Of a DNA stretch of 64,000 bases, positions 1-12,758 are shown piece by piece; within the stretch, counting starts at the first letter, position 1; each line of letters begins with the position of its first letter. The notes beneath the pieces were generated by a model that saw nothing but the letters and a program-made list of their open reading frames with translations, did not search any database and was not told where the DNA came from. The stretch comes from Bugula neritina (lineage: Eukaryota > Bryozoa > Gymnolaemata > Cheilostomatida > Bugulidae). A program made the position numbers and the translations under genes. Location of the stretch: NCBI GenBank assembly GCA_964035545.1, contig OZ037771.1:2284628-2348627 (forward strand), read 5' to 3'.

Positions 1-3000
1 CATTAGTGTTATCAGTTCCAATAAGCGCAACGGACTTGACCATCTTTCTAGTTGATCTTCTGGGCTTTGTCTGTTTGGTGTCAACAAGATTCTGTAAACC
101 AGCTTTAGCTGTACAACTCTCTTTAGAGTTTCCAACTTGAGACTCTATTGAACTATCAGAGCTGATAGCGGTTTTGAGGCTCTGAGAAACCTGTTTGACT
201 GGATCCTGACTAGCCAATTGGGTGGAATCCTGTCCATCAACACATCTAGCAAGACGAGCAGATTTTCTCTTCACTTGTTTGAATTGTTTTTCAGTCTTGC
301 CTTGAGAATTTATCATCTTTTCTTTGCAAGTTTGTATCGAATGGGATTCTGTAACAACTTGTGATGCATTGTCTGATATAACCTCCGTGACTTCTTGATC
401 ACAGACTGCTTGATTATCTAATATCTTCCTTTTAGTAATTACTTTCTGTTCACCGTGCTGATTTGATGACTTGCTAGAGTCATCAGAGGTCACGACACCT
501 GTAACTTCGGAGTTTACTATCGGTTCTGATGAGCTAGATTGATTTTCTGCATCAATAACTTTGAGTGCAGCAGTTTTACCTTCAGCAATATGCGCTAACG
601 CTAAAAGATTGCTTGAATTATCTGCTATTGCGTGTGGAATAATAGAACTGTTCGAATTATTCTGTTCCTTAGGAGGTAACTTAGTTGCAGTATTTGAATG
701 TAATGATGTTTGAACATTACTTTGTTGGACTGTAGAAACAGTGATGTCCGATTTGTTCACATCAGAGCAACGGCGGGAATTTACAACTGTGGAAGGAGAA
801 TGGTCAGTTACAGGTGTGACAGGTGTTGAGCTAGTAGTTGCGGATAATTCTGTTGAAGAACTGAGACTTCCTTTTGTTTCTGAGTTAACAGCAACAGCAA
901 CAGCAAGACTTTGCGTCTGTGAGGGTCTGGATTTATCCCCAATTTCATTGGTTACTCTGAAAAACCACATAAAGAAAAATGCTATGTTACAACATATTAT
1001 CAAAGACTACCCATTGCAAAAGTTGACAACTAAAAGTAATAATATAAGGTATGTATGAAAAATCAAAACTTATTCGCTTTGGTTTTATTACCACAATAAA
1101 TTTTTAGAGCTATAAAAATTCTGCATAAAACATGTTTACATAAAAATGGAAATATATGATTATATTTACAGGACATATTTTCTAAATTTAATCATAAGAA
1201 AGCCATGACACGAACCTGCTGACGTTACTAGTTCGTCTTCTAAGAGCAGCCTCCCAGCCATGTGAAGCCTGGTTCTCGGCTACAGCTTTCTGTTCCTTCT
1301 CCCGTAGTAACTTGTTCAAGACCGTGATTGGCACGCGAGCATGTGTGGAGCCCTTATTCCCTGGTGCCAGCCCAGCTTTCTTTGGGGATGACTTAGTAGC
1401 TGAGTCGCAATTCTTATCAGCACTAGCGTTTGGTGCTGTATCTACTGACGACGTAGTAGGGCGTTCAGGTAACTTAATCGATGTCTGTTTATCTTTACTG
1501 GAGGCCACTGTATTGCTGCTGTTAAATATATTTTCAGTTGTCTTCTCACAAGTTGAATCAATTACCGCTACTGGGTTTAGCAATTGCTTGCTTTCAGTAG
1601 CTCTTTCAAAACTGCTATCTTCAACTTTTAAGTTAGCCAAAGTGCTCTTAGTTGGAGTGTACTTTTCAAGTATATTGGATGACGCAGAACACAACTTATT
1701 TGAAATGTCTTTTGCTTCAACAAGGGAGTTGCCATCACCCAACTGATGCTGTGAATCAGTCTGATTAGTGCAAGTAGATGTTGGAGAGGGTCCAGCAAGT
1801 GACATATCTGCATTATTAGAGCTAGCCACTAATGACTCTACTTTATATTCACTACTTTCAGTGGAAATATTAGAGGTGATTGACTTAGACTGAAACTGAT
1901 TATTGTCAACAGACAATACAGGGTGGGAGTCAGTTTGATTATTTGACACCTCTACTTCACTAAGTTGACTAGAGTGAGTAGTATCATCTGGTTTACACTG
2001 CAAATCTACAGTTGAGGTTTCATTAGCAGTATTTACAATTTTGTCACTGACAGGAGCTGTGGGAGACTGAATAGCGTTTCTGTGACAATCACTTTTCAGT
2101 GTTTGACTACTGTTGATGTTTGACATGGTGTCTTGGTGTTTACCAGTAGTAGAACAGGAAGTTGACAAGACACCAGAACTAAGGGCAGGATTGTCACCAC
2201 CAACATGTTGAACAGAACTCGCACCCAAACTGGCTGTTGGAGCATTTTCACTTGTTTTAGCTACTTTGTTTTCCATTTTTATTTCACATTGTTGTGTGGT
2301 AGTGGCTGCTGGAATTCTAGACACACGCCGTTTGCCATGAGTTGATGAGTTATCATGAGTAGTGACCAATCCGGCAGCAACATCACATTTCTGGTCCCCG
2401 TCTTCGCTGCTATTTTCAGACAACTCCATTTCAGCCTCACTATTATTTTGCGAACTTCTCATAGGATACGATCTCGATATCAAGTCCAAGTTGGGCAGCA
2501 AAGGGGCGGCTCGTTTTGCTTTTACCGGCCTCAATTTACCCGACAAAACTTTCATGGCTACTTTGCTACTTTTTTTAGTGACACCAAAACCTTCGTCAAC
2601 CTTCACTTGCTCAGAACTTGAGGAAATCCCAAAAGATGTCCCCGATTGAGCGTCTGGTGCTACAGGTCTATTCAAAACTGACTCAGCACTCAAGACATGA
2701 CTGTCTTCTTGCACAGTTGCACTTGACTTTTGCTCACTTGAACCTTTCAAACTCTCTTCAGTTTCTTCGGCCTCATCACTTGAAGAGAAGGCCAACGTAT
2801 CTTTTAAAGTAGACTTAGATATCTCATCATGCACATCCTTCAAACATAAAAGAAGCAAAAAAATGCTACAATGAAATATGAAGCAAAATGACATTCAGCT
2901 CGATAGCATGTGAGTTCAGCAGAGCTGTCGCATTATATTGAGAAGTGAAGTGTTTAGCTTTACCTCTCGGCTTACACAGTCTCCATCGTTAGGCATACAT

Positions 3001-6000
3001 ATTGAGGGTGTGGTAGAAGGGGTCACCGAGGCCGAATCTTTAGAAAATGATCTCAGTCTACGTTTTATAGGAGGGGAGGGAGCATGCTCATTTGACAAAG
3101 TGTCTACAATTGAAAGTTACTAAAATGAGCAAACTAATACAAGAGAGAACTGCAATTGACGATTATATACCAAGTATACACAGCTAGCTAAAACATACGA
3201 CTATTTTCCATTAGCTAACACACATCTAAATGATTACCTATTTTACTTGGATTCCAGTTCTTCAGTGGTGAAACAACAATTTCCCTTGTATATCGAGTCA
3301 TTTCAGATAATATTTCTTCAACTGATTCTGGAGAAAATAAGACCAGAATAAAACTTGTTAGTTTGTGAGAATGCATATTCAAATTGAGTTGCCAAAAGAG
3401 ATAACAGGATACAGTAAGATAAAAGTAGCAACAAAACAGTTACAAACTCAAAGTTTGCTACCATTAAGCTACACAGTACTGGTTTGTTATTTCAAGAGCA
3501 GATTACTCTTATATCAAAACATTAGATTTCCTAGGGAATCCCATTTGCATATTCTGACTATCTCTACCTACCATCATCATCAGAGGAGTCTGAGAGCCTG
3601 CCAACAGCACTGTTGTCAAACAGCTTAGTCTCCATTACTTCATGCTTCACTAAAGTGTCCCTCTGTGGAGCAGACAACTCCAAAGAAGAAATACCACTGG
3701 AAGGAATGTGTGATGAAGGTGTTTCAGCAGCATGTCTGCACTTCGTAGACTCTGCACTAGCTCTCTGAGGTTGTGTCTCAGTATCAGTATCACCGCAGCT
3801 GACATCCCCTTCGCTGCCAGACCAAACTAAATCACTGATTTCATTCGACACGCTGACCTGAGAATGAACAGGTTTCGCTCCGGCAGCTTCCGGTAACTTT
3901 TCTGCAAGCAACTTTTTTCTGCCAATTCGATGAGCTGTCAGTAGGTTTGAAGTAGATGTGTCAACTGTGCTGTGCAAAGCAGACAATTTGCGTTGATAGT
4001 CCTGATTTTGAGTCTAAAAGAGATGATGATGCAAGATTATCAGAGCAGCACCTACTATCAATTATTCACATAAGTAGGACACCAGTTCGTACTGACGGCT
4101 TTCCATAAAAATGAGCTGCAACTTTAATGAAAATCTATATTCGCTAAGAGTTTTATTTGCTATAATTATGTGACAATTACATAATTCACAAGTTAGGAAG
4201 TAGTTTACACGTGAGCGATTTTAGGATGTGTGCTATGATAATAACATACTTTGAAAACTTTGACATCCTGTTTTAGAGACTTTATTTCTTCCCTCAGAGA
4301 AAATATTTCTTGCTCTGCAATGTAGAACATGAATAAAGTTTAATAGGTCTGTAGCTAGTGGCCTAATATATAAAATAGATGCAACAACCATGTTTAGGTA
4401 TATTACACACACTTACTAGAAATGTCAATACAGCGTCATCTTATATGCATTGTCTAACATTTCATGCTTACATACTTCATGCAAACTACATTTTACACAA
4501 ACCACCAAAATAACTGAAAAGAAATGAGAATAAATAGTTATTGAACAAACGTACCTGACTTTAACTGCTGATCTCTAGTAAAAACCTTTCGATCAGCATC
4601 TTTGGCCGGCTTCCCTTTTTGCAACCTTCAAAGACATAACGCTCTAAAGTGGTGTCCAAAAATTAATGCACAGAAACTACAACTAAAGCATCTATTAGCA
4701 AGTATAGCATTTAAATACAGCCCAAGCATGCTGCTTAATCCACAGCGGCATTAGACACCAGACTACTATAAATATAACTAACACTCAACAACACTACAAT
4801 GTACAGCAGGAAATTTATGCTATTTGAAATCTATTTAAAAAAAATTTAGTATTTCAAAGATTATCTCTTTTCAAATTTGTCATAATTATATTAATGTTGA
4901 TTATGGTAGCACTACCTGCTTTGATCAAATTGTAAGATTATAATAGTAAATATTTATATTAGTAATAAATGTGAGCACATAATATAACGTGGTATTATTA
5001 ACTGCAAATGGACTGTAAAGTGGGTAACAAAGTAACACTAACTCTTTTATTTTAGCATTCAAAAATTGAATTTCTTCTTTCTGTAATTCAGCCTCTTTCT
5101 GAAACTTATCATGGCTTAGGGAAAGTTGTCTGTTTGTGGCCTATAAACAATACACAGTAGGTTATCCATACACACTGTACTTCTACAAGCATGTTTGCGT
5201 AACAAAACAAGTCGTTTAAGTTATCTTTAGATACTCCACATGTCAAAACTATATGCCGTAATGTAAAATTAAAATAGCACACAATCAAACAAAGTACTGA
5301 AAGTGACATTTCCGTTGACTGGAACATTTCATTATGCCTTAAAATGTCACACCAGCTAATAGGTTGCGGAGGCTACGCCTTAATCTACCCCCCCCCTCTC
5401 CATGGGCTTTCTTTAACAATGAGCATTGCTAAGAAACATGATGAGCTTGCAATAGGGCACTGAGTTACACGCATGAACACAAAAATAGCTAACAGAAAAG
5501 AAACCATGTTGGCCCAGAGTCAGCTGGAATATTGATTAGATTTCATAGACAAATAAGTTTACAAGAACCAGACTAAAAATTTATTATTACATATTAGAAT
5601 CACCATTGAAAGACCAAGCTGCGAACTCGTAATAAAACAAAACGGCTACCTCCAGGGTAAAACTGACTGAATTCATCAGAGTTTACCTTTAAGGTGATCA
5701 GCTTGCTGTATGACTCAAAGCTCAGTTGGGCTCTTATGAGTATTTTAATATGATTCTTACAGAAAAATCTTTAATATAAACAAATAAAGTTAAATCTGAA
5801 TGCTAGTTGTGTCTTGTGCTATAGACGTGAGTTGCGTACCTCTAGAGAAACTATTCTGTCTTGACTGTTGTTCAGGTCAGAGGTTAGCTGCTGACATCTG
5901 TTTTCCAAAGCTTTCTTAGAAGTAGAGAGTTGTTCTACCTTGGTCTTAGTTAACTGCAGTTGTCTCTCCAATGCAGCTAGCTCTCTACACAGATGTATAC

Positions 6001-7506
6001 GCAGGCAATAATTAAAACACAAATACACAAAATTAGTTGTAATAATACATAAAATGCAATACAATCAAAACTGCAAAATTATAGGCTTACTTCGATTAAA
6101 AAAAGGTGAAAACATTTTGAATAAAATAAATTCTACTTGCGAGCTTTTACTTCTTATTTTACTTTTATTTTACGGTGAGACATAAATAATTTCCTCCAAC
6201 TGCAAAATGTATACAACTACAAACACATAAAATTGAGCAAGATCGCTAACCCATCTTTATTCTTTATCCTGCCAACTGCACCATTTAGCTTATTCTGACA
6301 TGTTGAAAGCTCAGTAGTCTGCTGCTTGTATCGGCCAATCAGCAAGCTGAAACAAATTAATGATGAAAATTCCATAACGAAGAGCTAATCCATATGCAGG
6401 TAAATACAATTTTCCATCACTAGTAACACTACTAGCTACATTACCTGTGAAGTTAATTGGTAACCACAACACTTAATCTAAATTCAGTTAACTTTGTGAT
6501 AGCATACTACGCTAAGAAACCAGGTCATGAAAACTCACAATGTATAGCAAACTTATTCACTATTACAGAATCAAAAATTTGACCTACTCTGTTGAAATGA
6601 TTTTCTTCTTTAGCTGAAGAAATCGGGCGGTATTTTCTTCTTTGAAAGATACAAACCTCTAAAATAACAAAATCAAACATTAGAGTAGACTGCCACTCAT
6701 AATATGAATACAATTCAATTCGTAAAGTACATGGTTTTAAGAAAAGTCCAAAACAGCTTCCATCTAAAATCATTTATCAATTACAATATCTGATTGGTTT
6801 TGGATTAAACTATATGTAAGTGGAAGGTTATGGGAAATTTTCTCCACCAGTTATTATTAAATTATTCACTAAATGTAATGTATCTTTCAAATTGGGAGAT
6901 TAGCATTGTTATTATGCCTGTGGTACATGACAAAAAGTTATCAATAATGATTACTTACTATAACAAATGGTATTTTAATGTTAATTCAACTGCTTAATAC
7001 ATTAACACGCCTGTGTTAAATATCCAGTCAATAATCAGTTGTTTTAAATTTAGTTAAAGTAACATTTACTTAAACTTGTTTATTAGATTGCATTTACTGT
7101 TACATTTAGTTATAATAAACCAATACTGATTTAGTTTTATCTGAGCCAGTATGAGTATCAGTATGAGTATTAGAAAGATATTAAGATTTACTTTTAGTAT
7201 CATCAGTATGACTTTAGCTTTAGCTTAGGTATTGTTACACGGAAATGATTAATTACTATTGCATAAATATAAACCTTTAAATGCTGAAATAAGTTTTTAT
7301 TTTGCTTTAATTTCTGAATTTGTGGTTTAAACTTTAATAAATGTTATTTTTACTAAAAAAATTTAGAGTCATTATGATTATAATTATTACTGTTTTGATT
7401 TATATTCAATAACTATTACCTAACAAGTTTAGGCAATAGATATAAATCAGCATCATACCTGTCGCAGAGCTGTGCATTCGGAGCAATGCAGAGCATCTGA
7501 AGACAT
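1..7506 (-). CDS. ICE1: ICE1-like, Little Elongation Complex subunit 1 (5' part; runs off left edge)
   Basis: Twelve exons seen, in order: 7459-7506, 6588-6658, 6251-6346, 5840-5984, 5043-5140, 4555-4625, 4250-4314, 3572-4013, 3238-3327, 2964-3103, 1216-2837, 1-956 (open at the edge). All phases agree, giving about 1281 residues. The start is MSSDALHCSECTALRQ; the CxxC, then KKKIISTDLLIGRYK and a coiled coil to about residue 210, resemble my memory of human ICE1 (SRCQGCASLQQ, then LKQKIINTDNLLTEYQ). The rest is Ser/Thr-rich low-complexity sequence with basic patches such as SPPIKRRLRS, as in ICE1, a scaffold of the complex that supports RNA polymerase II transcription of snRNA genes. The conserved C-terminal region would lie beyond base 1. 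Introns of 699 and 800 bp (5141-5839, 6659-7458) show only AT-rich sequence. The start codon is the first Met of the conserved block; an upstream 5' exon is possible. Family assignment rests on the short N-terminal match. Confidence 0.75.
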
Positions 7507-8727
7507 TTGTTCTGCTACACAGTTTGGCAAATAAACCACAAAATTTAAATCAACATGCTGAAAGCTTCAAACCATGAACCTGGTTTAAGCATTTACTAGG
7601 CATGAATGTAACAAAGGCGCAAATCGATTGCGCGCAGGAATAATATTTATACTTTTGCGGCTAAAAAGTAATATTACCTGCTGTATTATACTTGGTGTAC
7701 ATGAAAGTCGATTGTGACAGTTTGTAAAGGGTTGTCTCCTGCTGTATTTACCTTTCCTCAGAAATATCTCACTAGTAGTAGTACTACTAGTAGCACGCTA
7801 CTAGTTATACTTATAGTATTAGTAGACATAGACCATGTTAGGAATACTGATGGACTATTTCCACAGTGATAGTCATAGTATAAGTATTATCTTAACTAAG
7901 ATTTTCATCGATAAATTTAAACACGGACTGAGTCACTGCCAGACTCAGACTGAGACTACAACTTGAACTACAAGTACAAGTGCGTGCTGATGCTGCACTC
8001 GGTCTGAAACTCAAACTGACAGTGACTGCTAGTGCTTAGACTGAAATTTCAAGCATTTCTCTTCAAGTGGCAATTAACCAGTTATCTATTAAGCTTTCAC
8101 TTGAAGTTAAGGATAGAAAATGCTAAAATCAACATGCCAACATTCATTTTCGATATGTACTATAACTAAAACTATGACTGAGTATCAGTATGAGTATGTA
8201 GACACTCACACTAGCAGCTTGTCATTTTGATTTTATAATAATTATTTTATTTTGTTAATAGTCGTAATTGTTGTTGAACGCAGTTCTACTATTAGTTGTA
8301 GAGTTGCGCTTAGCCGTACTACTAGTACTAAATTTAATAGTAGTTCAGTGTTCACTAGTTGTAGCTAGCTAACTCTGATTTACACCTAGTCTTTTAGTTT
8401 TATGGTTGCTCTTTCAGAGTCAATGATATTCAGTTTTACATCGTGATCGACTAGTTTAATATTAAGACTAGTGACATTGACTTAGACGTAAAGTCTACAG
8501 TCAGTACAGTGCTAGTATAGGTACTAGTCAATATAATTGTTTGCTATGAACTGTTTAATGCACCATCAATATCACACGGTTACTTCTCAAATAACAACTG
8601 AAATTTCTTTATTTTGTGCAACCTAGATACTCTTTTCTTGTGACCCATGCCAGTACCTGTACCCACAGCCCACTGTTCTTACCTTGACGCTGGAGGCTAC
8701 TATAAGTTCAACCTATGTTAGAGTGTC
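7507..8727. promoter_or_regulatory. Divergent intergenic region between ICE1 and CCNC
   Basis: The 1.2 kb between the ICE1 start codon (minus) and the CCNC start codon (plus) should hold both promoters and 5' UTRs. It is AT-rich and contains many short scattered copies of ACTAGT/CTAGTA and GACTGAGA-like words around 7770-8500, but no clear open frame. I see no confident TATA box for either gene, so the promoter role is inferred only from the divergent arrangement. Confidence 0.45.
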
Positions 8728-11700
8728 ATGGCGGGAAACTTTTGGCAAAGCTCCCATTAGTAAGTAGTTGTGAAAGTAAGACGGAGCATAAGCTCTGGTG
8801 AAAGTTTTTGCCTCTATTAGCAAGATTTCATGTCCATAGAGTGGTCTGCTGTTTCAGTGAAGAGTGGATTCTTGACAAGCAAGATCTTTCTGCTAAAAGA
8901 AAATCAGACTTACAACATTTGACTGAAGAAGAGTATCAGAAAATCATCATACTGTTTGCAAACTGTAAGGAGTGTAATATATTATTATGATGAAACGTAT
9001 GAGCACTGCTATATTATATATAATTTGTGTATTTGATAATTTTGTAAACCAGACACTGAGTAATGTTTGTCGCATTTCAAATTCAATTGAAATAGTGTTC
9101 AGTGATGTCAGATAGGTCTCTGTATTTGTTATCCGGTACATGTGTAATCAACTTGAACAGCCAGTTATGTTGTGCTAAGCTGGTGGGTCTAAACTCAACA
9201 AAGAAGAACCCAGCTCTAATTCGCTGCTGTGCTCTGTATAAATACCCAACATGCCATATCTTAGCTGAGCCCCTGTCAGATATTCTAATTATGGACAAAC
9301 GTAGGGTACAGTTGTCAGTCAAAGCCATTTTATAAATGATTGTTCATTGAACATTTTATCGCAAAAACTTTAAAATTTATTAGGTTTTTTTCTGTTGCAA
9401 CAGCTAGAAATGTGATTTTATCTGTCTACTGATCATAAGTACTTGTTATATCGTTGAAACTCTATAGTCATAACTTAGGTTTCAAATATTATATAATGAC
9501 TCAGTATTTCACAGTCGTAATGAATTGGTCACTCAAGTTTCAAGTTTTTAGATTTCAAAAATTTTACTGAACTTCAAAGTGGAGCTTTCAACAAGTCAAA
9601 AAAGTATCTTCATTTTCTCTGATTGTTACGTGTATATATTATGCTGCACAGTCGACTGTTTTGTCTTCAACAGTTATACAAGCTCTTGGGGAGTCAGTCA
9701 AACTCCGCCAACAGATTATTGCCACGGCAACTGTTTACTTCAAGAGGTTCTATTCAAGGTATGTTTGGCATTCACTCAAAAGGTTGTTTTATATCTGCGT
9801 TACATAATAAATTGCATTTTGAGAAAAGAATTACTACAAATTACTAAAAGGTTTTAGTTGTTGATTAACATTTTCTAGATTGAGGAAATCTTAAATTTAT
9901 AAAAAAATAATGATTTTTATCTAGTTAGTAGATGGGAAATTAATTTGAGCTGAAAATTTAATATAAGTGTTCAAAAATAATCAATAATCTTAAATTTATG
10001 AGTTATTTCTGTTACTTTTGACAATCAACTTAATGTTTGACAATCAACTTAAGTATTTGTATTTACATTGCCACCAACAGTTTAAAGATGGTCTGGTCTG
10101 TCGATATTTTATTTTGCAAGTCGGACTAAATTCGACTCGTTGAATAAATCACTTTCGCTGTTGCAGAAACTCCTTAAAATGTGTGGATCCTTCTTTGATG
10201 TCCCCAACTTGTCTATTGTTAGCTATGAAAGTTGAGGTAACCACTCTACTTGTATAATTTTCGTGTTTAGCTCATTTACAAAAAACTAATTGGCTAAAGC
10301 CAGGTGTTCTGTTGTTATTAAACATCCTGCTAGAAGTTTTATTTGGTTTCCATCTTCTAATTACCGAGCTTATTGCTGTTTTTACTGTATTCTGGAAAAT
10401 GCTTTTATTTTAGACATTTTAGATAAACTTAAAAATTCAAAGGAGAAATTTATTATCTCAAAACGGATGTATGTATGTTGGCTAAATTGAGTTTCTGACA
10501 AAAAATAAAAGAGGTTTATTTCTATATATACAATGCAAGTCCTTGTATAATGTTATATATTTGTATTTATTTCTTGTATTGTATTATTAAATATTACCGT
10601 CTTGGAGATATTATTATAATGAAAGAGTACTCTTTGTTTACTACGTTGCTATGGCTACAGGAGTATGGTCCCACATTATCCAATAAGATAATGACTTCTT
10701 GCTCCCAATTGACTAAAGGAAAGTTTCAGTATGCCTTCAAGCAGGAGTATCCTTACAGATTGGTGAATGTTCTAGAATGTGAATTTATTCTACTTGAGAT
10801 GATGGTAATTCGGTATTCAATTATTACTAGGCATTATATTTACTTCAAGTCACAAATGTAACTTCGAACACACTTTAACAGACAGATAACCAGGGCGTAG
10901 TTAGCTGTATCTGTTTGTCAGCCATTGTCATTGAGTAGTTACAATAGAGTAATTCAATTCTGAGAACATGTTATCCTCTTTGTAATGCTATTTTCTAAAT
11001 TGTAGCAATTTTTCAATTTATGCTGCATCAAAATACTTTTACGAAGGAGATAATCAAAGTACAGATTTAGTAAACAGGTTGTGCGTTAGTTCAAGGAGGT
11101 GACGTGTGAGGGTTTGTCTTGGTATGTAATGTGTGACGTCATCATGCTGTCGGTTTAGGACTGCTGCCTTATCGTCTACCAGCCGTACCGCCCTCTCACA
11201 GAGTACTGTACTGAGTTGAATGACGACTCCATCTTGCCTTTAGCCTGGAGAATAGTAAACGATAGCCTGAGAACTGATGCCTGCTTGCTATACCCTCCGT
11301 ACCTGATAGCCATAGGTAACTACGTACTTGCTATTTTCTACTCTGTACTCTAAAGTGACTACGTACTCTTCTCTCAGTACACCATAACCTTAGATTAAAT
11401 ATGGCCTTAGGTGTCCATCTATTCTGTCATCTGTAAGTCATAATTTCAGGTACGCAGTCTACCTCAAATGTTTCACATCTTTACGTAGTCAATAATTGCT
11501 AAATATTTCAAGTTAAAGGCCATAAAAATCATGAATACGAAGTCATAGTTACACCCTTCTGTTCTCATGCTCATACAACTCCGTCAACACATTATTAATT
11601 AACTGTAGCGGCGATGCACTTGGCGTGTGTGATGCTGAAGAAAGACTGTCAGAAATGGTTTGCTGAGCTCTCTGTGGACTTTGACACGATACTAGAGATA

Positions 11701-11823
11701 ACACAACTCCTGCTAGCTCTCTACGACCTCTGGCGAGACGGCTATGATGAGAAACGGGATATTTATGCAATTCTAGAGAAGATGCCTAAAGCTAAAACTA
11801 ACCCAGTTGCACCTCGGTCCTAA
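8728..11823 (+). CDS. CCNC: Cyclin C (Mediator CDK8-module cyclin), complete, seven exons
   Basis: Exons 8728-8759, 8858-8964, 9674-9758, 10167-10236, 10661-10804, 11159-11315, 11609-11823 join in phase to 810 nt, 269 residues (human cyclin C is about 283). The N-terminus MAGNFWQSSHYEEWILDKQD is almost identical to animal cyclin C. The cyclin box follows: ALGESVKLRQQIIATATVYF and KRFYSRNSLK, then LECEFILLEM, DCCLIVYQPYRPL, LPLAWRIVNDSLRTD, MHLACVMLKKDCQKWFAELS and the tail KMPKAKTNPVAPRS. Cyclin C pairs with CDK8/CDK19 in the Mediator kinase module, so it regulates RNA polymerase II in the nucleus. The C-terminus is shorter than in vertebrates and lacks their Ser-rich tail. Exon 1 ends TA|GTAAGT, so the Tyr codon is split; exon 3 ends AG|GTATGT. 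Introns of 98-709 bp hold nothing recognisable. Divergent from ICE1 and convergent with the collagen gene. Confidence 0.95.
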
Positions 11824-11827
11824 GATC

Positions 11828-11915
11828 CACTGTAGCTAATCATATCAATTATATCGTCCACCATAGCCAATCATATTGATTGTGAGGTCCACGTTAGCCA
11901 ATCATATTGATTGTA
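11828..11915. repeat. Three imperfect ~31-bp tandem units in the CCNC 3' UTR
   Basis: The motif TAGCCAATCATATTGATTGT, or a variant, appears three times at roughly 31-bp spacing just after the CCNC stop codon, with GTCCAC linkers. The first copy is the most diverged. It probably lies in the 3' UTR. Confidence 0.6.
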
Positions 11916-11958
11916 AAAAAATTATGAAGGAACTTTTTTCTCCTAATATCGGTCATTT

Positions 11959-11964
11959 AATAAA
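11959..11964 (+). terminator. Candidate CCNC polyadenylation signal
   Basis: AATAAA lies about 136 nt after the CCNC stop codon. It is the first canonical hexamer downstream on the plus strand. Confidence 0.5.
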
Positions 11965-12714
11965 AAACAGTTTTATAGCTACAAAATCTGTTGTTTCCAA
12001 TTCTACTGTGTCTAGTCTGCATTTCTACTGCAGAAAATATCGAACTATACTAGACCATTTTCAATGCTGCATAAATATTGTAAATGATGTACATATTTTT
12101 TATTAATTTTATTACAAAATATAGTCATAAGATTGATCACAAATATTCTAAAGTTAACAATATATATTGTATGAAATAATTTCAATTTGTCACAAGTTGC
12201 AATAAGTAGAACATCAGTTGTAAGTAAATTATATTAGAACTCTTAACTGGTTCCCAAAGATCTATTTGTCTGTTTGCTACTCTAATTTTCACTGAAATGA
12301 TCATTTCTTTTTAATAGTTGATAAAATAATTTTTTATAACATTTCATTTCAATATTGTACAAAGCACTATAATAGTATAATGATGGCTAGGCTAACGACA
12401 TCTAAAACAAACTAAACACCTATAAACTTGTATAAACTTAGAAAGAAAAAGAGTTTATAATAATCTAAGAACATTATAATATATAAATATATTTACTGTA
12501 CATCATACAGTTTTTATCAGCAGTTGTAAGATAATAGAACATGTCGCAGAAAATTAAAGAAATATCAAAATATTATAACTACCTAAATTACTCGAATATA
12601 CAAAACACAGAATTAATTTCATAGCCCTGATAGTATAGATAAAACTACTAGTTGTAAATGAAATCCGCAAGTATACAATGTTAGCTCTACAAAAATATGT
12701 GTGTAGCTCAAGTT
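11965..12714. other. Convergent intergenic region CCNC / collagen
   Basis: Tail-to-tail spacer of about 750 bp, very AT-rich, with one accidental open frame (11876-12106, plus) lacking family features. No RNA gene or mobile element recognised. Confidence 0.6.
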
Positions 12715-12720
12715 TTTAAT
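12715..12720 (-). terminator. Candidate polyadenylation signal of the distal collagen cassette
   Basis: ATTAAA on the minus strand, about 40 nt after the TGA of the distal NC1 exon. It is a common variant hexamer; the position fits but is unproven. Confidence 0.35.
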
Positions 12721-12758
12721 CACACTGAATAGAACTTGGTGCCTCCTTGTTGAGCCCC

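Noticed and set aside
1312-1746. Plus-strand 144-residue open frame
   Set aside because: It lies fully opposite the large ICE1 exon 1216-2837, whose frame has matched splice sites on both sides.
11876-12106. Plus-strand 76-residue open frame after CCNC
   Set aside because: AT-rich, lies past the CCNC stop and across its AATAAA, and matches no family I know.
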